Positions 1 to 5,244 of a stretch of DNA of 5,276 bases are shown one piece after another (the stretch's first letter is position 1; the number at the start of each line of letters is the position of its first letter). The translations under genes were made by a program, and so were the position numbers. The notes beneath the pieces are model-generated. The model worked only from the letters and a program-made list of their open reading frames with translations, was not told the origin of the DNA and searched no databases. Origin of the DNA: Candidatus Neoanaerotignum tabaqchaliae (GTDB lineage Bacteria > Bacillota > Clostridia > Lachnospirales > Anaerotignaceae); the NCBI GenBank assembly GCA_904420235.1, contig CAJFUS010000150.1:1-5276 (forward strand), written 5' to 3'.

Positions 1-1187
1 GTGTCTACAAGTTCGGCAGGAATACATCCGCCTGAAGGACCGCCCATTTGAACGGCTTTGAATTTTTTGTCTTCTTTTATTCCGCCGCCTACGCCGTAAA
101 TTACGTCGCTTATTTTGGCGCCCATAGGTATCTCAACAAGTCCGCCGTTTTTAATTTTTCCTGTAAGAGCGAAAACCTTTGTACCTTTGCTGTTTGGCGT
201 TCCCATAGCGGCGAATTTTTCACCGCCGTTTACTATAATCCATGGCACGTTGGCGTAAGTCTCAACATTGTTTATATTGGACGGTTTCTGCCAATATCCC
301 TTTTGAGCAGGGAACGGAGGTTTAAGCCTTGGCATTCCTCTTTCACCTTCAAGGGAGGCTATAAGAGCCGTTTCCTCACCGCATACAAAAGCGCCGGCGC
401 CGGCTTTAATTCTTATATCAAAGCTGAAATCGGAACCGAAAATATTTTTGCCCAAAAATCCTTTTTCGCGGGCCTGATTTATGGCGTTTGTAAGTCTTAC
501 AATGGCAAGGGGGTACTCGGCGCGGACATAAACTATTCCTTCGTCGGAACCCATAGCGTAAGCGCCTATAAGCATTCCCTCAATAACTGAGTTTGGGTCG
601 CCCTCAATAACGGCTCTGTCCATAAATGCGCCTGGGTCGCCCTCGTCAGCATTGCATATTGTGTACTTCTTTGCTCCTGGAGCGCTTCTTGCGGCGTTCC
701 ATTTAAACCATGTTGGGAATCCCGCGCCGCCGCGGCCCGCAAGGCCGGAAACCTTTATTATGTCTATAACCTGCTCCGGCTTAAGCTCTTTAACACATTT
801 TTCAATGGCCTTGTAGCCGCCTTTAGCTATGTATTCGTCTATATCCTCCGGATTGATTATTCCGCAGTTTCTTAAAGCAATTCTTGTTTGGCTATTAAGA
901 CCCTCTTTATCTTTTTGAGGTATAACATATTTATCACACACAGCGCCATTAAGCTCGCTGTCTATAATTTCTTTAATGGAGTTTTCGTTAACCTTAACGT
1001 ATGTGGTTTTAACACCGCTGTCGTTTATAACGTCAACAATAGGCTCAAGATAGCACATACCTATGCAGCCTGTAACGCCAACGGATATATTAAGGCCTCT
1101 TTCCGATATATAGTTTAAAGCGGCGTCGGACACTTTATCGGCTCCCGCCGCTATACCGCAGCTTCCTTTACCAATTATAAGTTTCAT
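1..1187 (-). CDS. nuoF: NuoF/HydB-type NADH-binding flavoprotein subunit, partial (C-terminus beyond left edge)
   Basis: This subunit oxidises or reduces NAD(H) through FMN and passes electrons into iron-sulfur clusters of a cytoplasmic complex. The 395 visible codons are open with no frameshift. Residues 1 to about 75 form a thioredoxin-like [2Fe-2S] domain (SCGIAAGA with Cys10, then GCIGMCYLEP with Cys41 and Cys45). The FMN/NADH core follows: GRGGAGFP at 151-158, NADEGDPGAF at 179-188, and GAGAFVCGEETAL at 263-275 leading into GERGMPRLKPPFP. An SLBB-like domain starts near residue 335 and contains GGPSGG. The N-terminal ferredoxin domain is absent from ordinary complex I NuoF and marks the HydB/HndC type, normally about 600 residues. 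The missing part should hold the NuoF [4Fe-4S] cysteines and probably a two-cluster ferredoxin tail. The start overlaps the nuoE stop as ATGA. A bifurcating [FeFe] hydrogenase or NAD-linked formate dehydrogenase is the likely complex; which one depends on the gene beyond the edge. Confidence 0.95.
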   Translation of the reverse strand, partial: MKLIIGKGSCGIAAGADKVSDAALNYISERGLNISVGVTGCIGMCYLEPIVDVINDSGVKTTYVKVNENSIKEIIDSELNGAVCDKYVIPQKDKEGLNSQTRIALRNCGIINPEDIDEYIAKGGYKAIEKCVKELKPEQVIDIIKVSGLAGRGGAGFPTWFKWNAARSAPGAKKYTICNADEGDPGAFMDRAVIEGDPNSVIEGMLIGAYAMGSDEGIVYVRAEYPLAIVRLTNAINQAREKGFLGKNIFGSDFSFDIRIKAGAGAFVCGEETALIASLEGERGMPRLKPPFPAQKGYWQKPSNINNVETYANVPWIIVNGGEKFAAMGTPNSKGTKVFALTGKIKNGGLVEIPMGAKISDVIYGVGGGIKEDKKFKAVQMGGPSGGCIPAELVD

Positions 1188-1714
1188 TTGCCGTCAGCCT
1201 CCTTCGCTTTTATATCGTTTATAATTGCTCGTGCTTTATCGGGTGTCAATGTGCCGTATGCCTCGCCGTTTATCATCATAACCGGCGAAAGGGAACAGCA
1301 GCCAAGACAAGCGACGCTTTTTATAGAAAAAAGACCGTCGGAGGTTGTTTGACCGTCTTTAATTCCAAGCTCGTCTTCTATGGCGGCCTGAACGGCCTCG
1401 GAGCCGTTTACATGACAAGCAGTGCCTTGGCATATCATTATAAGATATTTGCCTATGGGCTCAAGCCTGAACTGGGCGTAAAATGTGGCAACGCCAAGTA
1501 TTTTAGAGGCTTTAATGCCCGTTCTTAGAGCTATATAATTTAAAAGCTCAACTGGAAGGTAGCCGTATAAATCCTGCGCGTGCTGCAAAATTGTAATAAG
1601 GCTTCCTTTAACATCAGCATATTCCTTAAGTGTAGGCTCAAGGAGGGCTGTGTCAATGCCGGCTTTTTTAAGAACGTCAGATTCAGCTTCGGCACATTTG
1701 CAGATTTCACTCAT
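1184..1714 (-). CDS. nuoE: NuoE/HydC-type [2Fe-2S] subunit of NADH-linked oxidoreductase
   Basis: This is the small thioredoxin-fold subunit that carries one [2Fe-2S] cluster next to the NADH/FMN subunit; the pair is the NADH dehydrogenase module of complex I, electron-bifurcating hydrogenases and NAD-linked formate dehydrogenases. At 176 residues it has the normal family length. The N-terminal helical region contains the family pattern LITILQHAQDLYGYLP at about 39-54 and GVATFYAQF at 74-82. The cluster ligands are all present: Cys95-x4-Cys100 (CQGTAC) and Cys136-x3-Cys140 (CLGCC). An extra CxC near the N-terminus (Cys5, Cys7) is not part of the known cluster. The ATG at 1714 follows AAGGAG (1730-1725) by 10 bases. 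It is the first gene of an operon with the flavoprotein gene, overlapping by 4 bases. The direct E-F overlap, and the HydB-type partner, argue against respiratory complex I; the symbol nuoE names the family only. Confidence 0.96.
   Translation of the reverse strand: MSEICKCAEAESDVLKKAGIDTALLEPTLKEYADVKGSLITILQHAQDLYGYLPVELLNYIALRTGIKASKILGVATFYAQFRLEPIGKYLIMICQGTACHVNGSEAVQAAIEDELGIKDGQTTSDGLFSIKSVACLGCCSLSPVMMINGEAYGTLTPDKARAIINDIKAKEADGK
1198..1204 (-). promoter_or_regulatory. Ribosome binding site of the NuoF-type gene inside nuoE
   Basis: A full AAGGAGG Shine-Dalgarno lies within the last codons of nuoE, 10 bases before the ATG at 1187-1185. It fixes the start of the flavoprotein gene at the ATGA overlap. 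It also indicates that the second gene has its own strong initiation site in addition to coupling with nuoE. Confidence 0.75.
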
Positions 1715-1740
1715 TCAATAACATCTCCTTTTCATATAAA

Positions 1741-1782
1741 TAACGGCCGGAGTTACAGTAGTAAAAATACGTCAGGCCGTTA
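1741..1782 (-). promoter_or_regulatory. Leader stem-loop upstream of nuoE
   Basis: In the predicted untranslated leader, TAACGGCC (1782-1775) pairs perfectly with GGCCGTTA (1748-1741), an 8-bp stem with a 26-base loop. The second arm ends about 10 bases before the AAGGAG ribosome binding site. Only a short mixed TTTATAT run follows, so it is a poor intrinsic terminator. It may instead affect mRNA stability or access to the ribosome binding site. The pairing is seen in the sequence; the role is inferred. Confidence 0.5.
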
Positions 1783-1786
1783 CTTA

Positions 1787-1806
1787 GTTTAGAGTTAACT
1801 TAAAAC
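1787..1806. promoter_or_regulatory. Imperfect palindrome centred on GTTAAC near the nuoE transcription start
   Basis: GTTTAGAGTTAACTTAAAAC is palindromic at 8 of 10 base pairs, with a perfect GTTAAC core at 1794-1799. It lies just downstream of the predicted transcription start at about 1809, where a bound repressor would block elongation. The TTAAC core recalls half of a clostridial Rex site, but the full Rex consensus does not fit. It is a candidate operator for an unidentified regulator. Confidence 0.3.
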
Positions 1807-1815
1807 CACAAAAAT

Positions 1816-1844
1816 ATTTTAACATACAGAAAACTGCCTTTCAA
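1816..1844 (-). promoter_or_regulatory. Probable sigma-A promoter of the nuoE-nuoF unit
   Basis: Reading on the minus strand, TTGAAA (1844-1839) is followed after 17 bases by TAAAAT (1821-1816). A TGT immediately before the -10 box forms an extended -10 element. Transcription should start near 1809, giving a leader of about 95 bases before the nuoE start codon. It is the best -35/-10 pair in this intergenic region. Confidence 0.6.
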
Positions 1845-1889
1845 TTCAAAATACTAAGTTTCATGTATAATTTTTAATCCAAAAACTTG

Positions 1890-1948
1890 AAATAAATAAA
1901 CCGCTGGGGCCAATTTTATGATATAATCACAAAATTTATACCAGCGGT
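1890..1948 (-). terminator. Probable intrinsic terminator of the ABC-F gene (long imperfect hairpin)
   Basis: ACCGCTGG at 1900-1907 pairs with CCAGCGGT at 1941-1948. Inside are a 4x4 internal loop, a 6-bp AATTTT/AAAATT stem, one mismatch, a 4-bp TGAT/ATCA stem and a 3-base loop, all centred on 1924. On the minus strand the closing arm is followed by TTATTTATTT, a U-rich tail; no such tail exists on the plus strand. It lies about 77 bases after the ABC-F stop codon and upstream of the nuoE promoter, as expected of a terminator separating the two units. The stem is longer and more interrupted than a typical terminator. Confidence 0.55.
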
Positions 1949-2024
1949 GTAACGTTAAAATTATATTTAGCGCCATAAATCAAAAAATAAGTAAAATATA
2001 GCAATAAAATTACTATATATTATT

Positions 2025-3947
2025 TTACTCTTGAAGTCCTTCCCATTTTTCATAAAGAGAGTTTAAATATTCCTCGGCGGAAGTTTTTTCTTCATATATT
2101 TCCTGAGCCTTTTGGGCGTCGGTGGCTATTTCAGGAAGTGAAAGCTTGTTGTTAAGGTCTTCAATTTTTTTCTCGGTTTCCTCAATTTCTCTTTCTACCT
2201 TATTTATAGCGTTTTTGATTTTCCTTTCTTTTGCCTGCTGTTCCTTTTGGGCCTGATAGTTAAGCTTTGTTTGCGACGCCTGTTTAATATTGTTGGTTTC
2301 CGGTAATGAAGATTCGCCAAAAAGCTCCTGTTCTCTTTTTGCCAATGTTTTCTTTTCTATATAATAATCATAGTTGCCAAGATACTGATTCATACCGTCA
2401 GGTGTAAGCTCAAGAACTTTTGTGGCCGTTTTGTTTATAAAGTATCTGTCGTGGGACACATAAAGAACTGTGCCGTCATAGCTGTTTATGGCGTTTTCAA
2501 GTATTTCCTTAGAGTTTATGTCAAGGTGGTTTGTAGGCTCGTCAAGTATAAGGAAATTTGCCTTTGAGAGCATTATTTTGGCAAGAGACAGTCGGCCTTT
2601 TTCTCCGCCAGAAAGAGAGGATATTGTTTTAAAAACGTCGTCGCCCTCAAAAACAAAGGCCGCTAAAACGCTTCTTATCTCTCCGTTTGTCATGTTTGGG
2701 TACTCGTCGGATATTTCCTGAAATATTGTTTTGCTTTCGTCAAAGTTGTGTTGTTCCTGGTCGTAATAGCCTATATGAACGTTGGTTCCGAGACGTATCT
2801 CTCCGCCGTCGCAGTTTGTTTTGCCCAAAAGAATCTTAAGAATTGTGCTTTTGCCCGTTCCGTTAGGGCCTATTATGGCAGTCTTGTCTCCCCGTTTTAT
2901 GTCTATGTTAACATTGCTGAAAAGCTTTTTGTCGGGGAAAGATTTGCTGAGGCCTTCGGCGTGCAGAACATCGTTGCCGCTGGTTATTTTTGGCGTAAGC
3001 CTTAAACGCATTTTTTCGGGCAGATTTTCGGGCCTTTGAACAACTTCCATTTTGTCCAGCATTTTTTGTCGGCTCTCGGCCCTTTTTATGGATTTTTCCC
3101 TGTTAAAGGAGCGCAGCTTGGCTATAACATCTTCCTGACGTTTTATTTCCCTTTGCTGCTGTATATAGTGGCTTTGCTCTATTTGCCGGTTTATCTCTTT
3201 GTTTTTTGCATAGAATGAGTAATTGCCTTCATATACATGGGATTTTCCGTTTTCAATTTCTATAGTTTTTGTAACTATTTTGTCAAGAAAATATCTGTCG
3301 TGAGAAATTATTATAACTGCTTTTGGGTATGAACGGAGAAATTCCTCAAGCCATGTTATGGATTCTATGTCAAGGTGGTTTGTGGGCTCGTCCAAAAGCA
3401 GAAGGTCCGGATTTGACAAAAGCAAACTTCCAAGATATACGCGGGTTTTTTGACCGCCGGAAAGTGAGGATATGGGCCTTTCATAGTCATTCTCGTTAAA
3501 GCCAAGTCCCTTAAGCACACCCTTAATTCGGCTTTTATAGCTGTAGCCGTCAAGGCTCTCAAATTTGTGCTGCAAGTCCGAATACTTTTTCATGTGCTCA
3601 TCAAGCCGAATACCGTTTAAGCCTGCCATGGCCTTTTCCATTTCCCTAAGGTCGTCCTCAATTTTAATTAAGCCGCGGAATACGGAAAGCATTTCGTTAT
3701 ATATTGTTCCGGTTCCTTCAGTTTGAGCGTTCTGCTTAAGGTATCCAAGATAGGAGTCTTTGCGCAGATAAATTTCTCCGTCATCATTGGGTATTTCGCC
3801 CGATATAATTTTAAAAAGCGTTGTTTTTCCGGCGCCGTTTACGCCTACAATGGCCGCCTTTTCTTTGTCGTCTATATTAAACGATACTTTTTCAAGTATT
3901 GTGTCGGTGCCGTAGCTTTTAGACACGCCGCTGCATGAAAATATCAT
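2025..3947 (-). CDS. ABC-F family ATPase, YdiF-like (ribosome-associated translation factor)
   Basis: ABC-F proteins are soluble twin-ATPase proteins that act on ribosomes, not transporters; no membrane segments are seen. Domain 1 has Walker A GVNGAGKT (35-42), signature LSGGQ (162-166), Walker B ending DEP with catalytic Glu187, and the SHDR switch His216. A charged helical linker at about 232-325 corresponds to the P-site tRNA interaction motif. Domain 2 has Walker A GPNGTGKS (360-367), LSGGE (445-449), Walker B with Glu470, and His499. Residues about 565-640 form a charged coiled coil. All catalytic residues are intact. The 640-residue length and domain plan match YdiF of Bacillus subtilis (about 640 residues), and ydiF lies close to rex (ydiH) there, as here. 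The ATG at 3947 follows AGAGGT (3960-3955) by 7 bases. Housekeeping translation factor is favoured; nothing like an antibiotic-resistance attenuator leader is visible, but substrate specificity cannot be read from sequence. Confidence 0.95.
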   Translation of the reverse strand: MIFSCSGVSKSYGTDTILEKVSFNIDDKEKAAIVGVNGAGKTTLFKIISGEIPNDDGEIYLRKDSYLGYLKQNAQTEGTGTIYNEMLSVFRGLIKIEDDLREMEKAMAGLNGIRLDEHMKKYSDLQHKFESLDGYSYKSRIKGVLKGLGFNENDYERPISSLSGGQKTRVYLGSLLLSNPDLLLLDEPTNHLDIESITWLEEFLRSYPKAVIIISHDRYFLDKIVTKTIEIENGKSHVYEGNYSFYAKNKEINRQIEQSHYIQQQREIKRQEDVIAKLRSFNREKSIKRAESRQKMLDKMEVVQRPENLPEKMRLRLTPKITSGNDVLHAEGLSKSFPDKKLFSNVNIDIKRGDKTAIIGPNGTGKSTILKILLGKTNCDGGEIRLGTNVHIGYYDQEQHNFDESKTIFQEISDEYPNMTNGEIRSVLAAFVFEGDDVFKTISSLSGGEKGRLSLAKIMLSKANFLILDEPTNHLDINSKEILENAINSYDGTVLYVSHDRYFINKTATKVLELTPDGMNQYLGNYDYYIEKKTLAKREQELFGESSLPETNNIKQASQTKLNYQAQKEQQAKERKIKNAINKVEREIEETEKKIEDLNNKLSLPEIATDAQKAQEIYEEKTSAEEYLNSLYEKWEGLQE

Positions 3948-3987
3948 ATTTGTTACCTCTTTAAATGCTGAATTGTTTTTAGTTAAT

Positions 3988-4016
3988 ATTTTAGCTTTAA
4001 TGAACTTTTTTTGAAA
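3988..4016 (-). promoter_or_regulatory. Candidate promoter of the ABC-F gene
   Basis: On the minus strand, TTTCAA (4016-4011) is followed after 17 bases by TAAAAT (3993-3988), giving a leader of about 35 bases before the ATG. The -35 box matches the consensus only moderately, and the region is so AT-rich that chance matches are common. The spacing to the gene is reasonable. Confidence 0.4.
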
Positions 4017-4111
4017 CGGTTTTGGTTTTAAAAATTATTAGATTTTGATTAAGAATAAAGGTATATTTAAATAATAATAACAGAAATGTGACCTAAATGA
4101 AAGACTAAACA

Positions 4112-4141
4112 TTGACAATAAAATAACTTGAGTGTTATACT
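4112..4141 (+). promoter_or_regulatory. Strong sigma-A promoter of rex
   Basis: A perfect TTGACA (4112-4117) is followed after 18 bases by TATACT (4136-4141); the shifted TTATAC gives 17. Transcription should start near 4148, leaving a leader of about 20 bases that contains only the ribosome binding site. Because the -10 box lies inside a possible upstream reading-frame extension (TTG at 4128), the promoter rules out that earlier start for rex. Confidence 0.75.
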
Positions 4142-4152
4142 TTATTTGTCAA
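4112..4152. promoter_or_regulatory. Inverted repeats embedded in the rex promoter (candidate operator)
   Basis: TTGACAA (4112-4118, containing the -35 box) is matched by TTGTCAA (4146-4152) at the transcription start, a perfect 7-bp inverted repeat separated by 27 bases. Between them, ATAAC (4123-4127) and GTTAT (4134-4138) form a second inverted repeat in the spacer and -10 region. Either could serve autoregulation, which is known for Rex in several bacteria. Neither matches the published clostridial Rex consensus TTGTTAANNNNTTAACAA well. Confidence 0.3.
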
Positions 4153-4166
4153 GGGGTGGTTTTAGA

Positions 4167-4826
4167 ATGAATAGCGAAAGAAAAATTTCCAGCGCGGTTA
4201 TAAACAGACTACCCAGATATTACAGATATTTGGGCGATTTGCTGGAAAGCGATATAACAAGAATCTCATCAAAAGAGTTAAGCACAAAAATGAATATAAC
4301 CGCTTCCCAAATAAGGCAGGACTTAAACAATTTTGGAGGATTTGGACAGCAGGGTTATGGATACAATGTTGAGTACCTCTATAACGAGATAAAAAAGATA
4401 CTTGGCCTTGATAAGGTTTATAACCTTATTGTTGTAGGCGGCGGAAACATAGGACAGGCCCTTGTTAATTATACGAACTTCGAAAAAAGAGGCTTTGTTA
4501 TAACGGCCGTTTTTGACGTTAACCCAAGGCTTATAGGAATGACTATAAGAGGCGTTGAGGTATATGACGTTGATAAAATGGAGGAGTTTGTTAAAAATAA
4601 CAAGGTTGACGTGGCTATACTTACATTGCCAAGGTCGCAGGCCAGCAAAGTGGCTAGTGATTTGGCAAGCTGGGGTGTTAAGGGAATGTGGAATTTTTCT
4701 CATGTAGACCTTGCCATGCCTGAAGATGTTATTGTTGAGAATGTTCATCTTACAGACAGCCTTATGACTCTTCTGTATAAAATAAATGAGGTTGAAATGG
4801 AAGAGCATTTGCATGATGAGGAATAA
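4167..4826 (+). CDS. rex: Redox-sensing transcriptional repressor Rex
   Basis: Rex is a homodimeric repressor that binds operators when NAD+ is high and is released by NADH, controlling fermentation, hydrogen and NADH-recycling genes. The protein is 219 residues, normal for the family. Residues 1 to about 80 are a winged helix, with INRLPRYYRYLGDL at 12-25 and the recognition-helix and wing region ASQIRQDLNNFGGFG at 46-60, typical of clostridial Rex. The Rossmann domain follows: the NADH-binding loop GGGNIG at 91-96 and an acidic residue at the end of the second strand, Asp117 in VFDVNP. The C-terminal helix (about 197-219), which swaps between subunits, is present. The ATG at 4167 follows AAGGGGTGG (4151-4159) by 7 bases and MNSERKIS matches usual Rex starts. 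A TTG at 4128 in frame is rejected because the promoter overlaps it. It is transcribed alone and divergently from the ABC-F gene. Confidence 0.97.
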   Translation: MNSERKISSAVINRLPRYYRYLGDLLESDITRISSKELSTKMNITASQIRQDLNNFGGFGQQGYGYNVEYLYNEIKKILGLDKVYNLIVVGGGNIGQALVNYTNFEKRGFVITAVFDVNPRLIGMTIRGVEVYDVDKMEEFVKNNKVDVAILTLPRSQASKVASDLASWGVKGMWNFSHVDLAMPEDVIVENVHLTDSLMTLLYKINEVEMEEHLHDEE

Positions 4827-4834
4827 TAATTTTT

Positions 4835-4857
4835 AAAAGCCCAAGTTTTGGGCTTTT
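4835..4857 (+). terminator. Intrinsic terminator of rex
   Basis: AAAAGCCCAA and TTGGGCTTTT form a perfect 10-bp stem with a 3-base loop, starting 8 bases after the rex stop codon, with the T run forming the closing side. The A run on the other side makes it potentially bidirectional. It marks rex as a single-gene transcript. Confidence 0.9.
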
Positions 4858-4977
4858 GCTGTATGCGGAAATAATTGATTTATATTTAAAATAGTTAAGA
4901 AATTTTCGCTTTAAAGAGATATTTAATTCTATCATAAAAAAATTTATTTTCTTAATTAAATTTTGTACTTTATTTTT

Positions 4978-5033
4978 ACAGGCTTTTATTTTACTGTGCG
5001 GATTTTTGGCAGACAGATTAAAAGCCTGTTTTT
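4978..5033 (+). terminator. Second terminator-like hairpin, no obvious gene upstream
   Basis: ACAGGCTTTTA (4978-4988) and TAAAAGCCTGT (5019-5029) form a perfect 11-bp stem. Inside, CTGT (4994-4997) can pair with ACAG (5013-5016). The stem is followed on the plus strand by TTTTTAGTTTGTTTT, a good U-tail; the minus strand lacks one. Rex is already terminated 120 bases earlier, so this is either a back-up terminator or the end of an unrecognised short RNA starting between 4858 and 4977. Confidence 0.6.
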
Positions 5034-5121
5034 AGTTTGTTTTGTACAAAAAAATTTATAAAATAATATGTTTTGACCCTAAGAGCTTTGTTGGGTATTA
5101 AAAAGTAGTGAAATGAGGTAT

Positions 5122-5158
5122 TTATCTATCTTTTAACAATCTTTTAACGGGATTAACA
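5122..5158 (+). promoter_or_regulatory. 11-bp-phased direct repeats, PhoB/PhoP-like operator candidate
   Basis: Tandem 11-mers start at 5122 (TTATCTATCTT), 5133 (TTAACAATCTT) and 5144 (TTAACGGGATT); the first two agree at 9 of 11 positions and the last two at 7 of 11. A further TTAACA lies at 5153-5158. TTAACA-type hexamers separated by 5 bases are the known layout of PhoP boxes in Bacillus, and 11-bp head-to-tail repeats are typical of OmpR/PhoB-family regulators in general. They end against the -10 boxes at 5160 and 5168, the usual place for an activator site. The identity of the regulator is inference. Confidence 0.4.
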
Positions 5159-5173
5159 TTATAATGGTATAAT
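5144..5173 (+). promoter_or_regulatory. Probable promoter for a gene beyond the right edge
   Basis: A consensus -10 box TATAAT lies at 5168-5173, with TTAACG (5144-5149) 18 bases upstream as a weak -35. A second TATAAT at 5160-5165 makes a tandem TATAATGG/TATAATCA repeat. A weak -35 overlapped by direct repeats suggests an activator-dependent promoter. Transcription would start near 5180 and run to the right, with a leader of at least 95 bases. Confidence 0.5.
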
Positions 5174-5180
5174 CATATAG

Positions 5181-5244
5181 TAAAATATTCTTTTAAAAAC
5201 AGATTTCAATTTTTATTTAAATTTTAAATTGTTTGAATATTTTA
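5181..5244 (+). repeat. 10-bp inverted repeat in the predicted leader at the right end
   Basis: TAAAATATTC (5181-5190) pairs perfectly with GAATATTTTA (5235-5244) across 44 bases. It begins at about the predicted transcription start, so the RNA could carry a 5'-terminal stem. The arms are nearly all A and T, so the fold would be weak and chance is possible. Confidence 0.3.

Noticed and set aside
48..590. 180-codon open frame on the plus strand
   Set aside because: It runs antisense through the core of the flavoprotein gene, whose FMN and NADH motifs are unmistakable. Its translation has no recognisable domain and no ribosome binding site.
2488..3218. Several plus-strand open frames of 60-85 codons inside the ABC-F gene
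   Set aside because: They are antisense to conserved ATPase motifs and overlap each other, as expected of shadow frames.
4128..4166. Extension of rex upstream to a TTG start
   Set aside because: The rex -10 box lies inside this stretch, no ribosome binding site precedes the TTG, and known Rex proteins start at the MNSERK-type sequence encoded from 4167.
4323..4814. 163-codon open frame on the minus strand
   Set aside because: It lies entirely antisense to rex, and its predicted protein is low-complexity with no family features.
5040..5051. Perfect 12-bp palindrome TTTTGTACAAAA, with TTTTGTAC also at 4961-4968
   Set aside because: In DNA this AT-rich a palindrome of this size is readily found by chance. 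It does not overlap a promoter, and no matching regulator is encoded nearby.
5078..5099. ACCC/GGGT short hairpin around GACCCTAAGAGC
   Set aside because: Only 4 base pairs with a long loop; no U-tail on the plus strand and a poor one on the minus strand.
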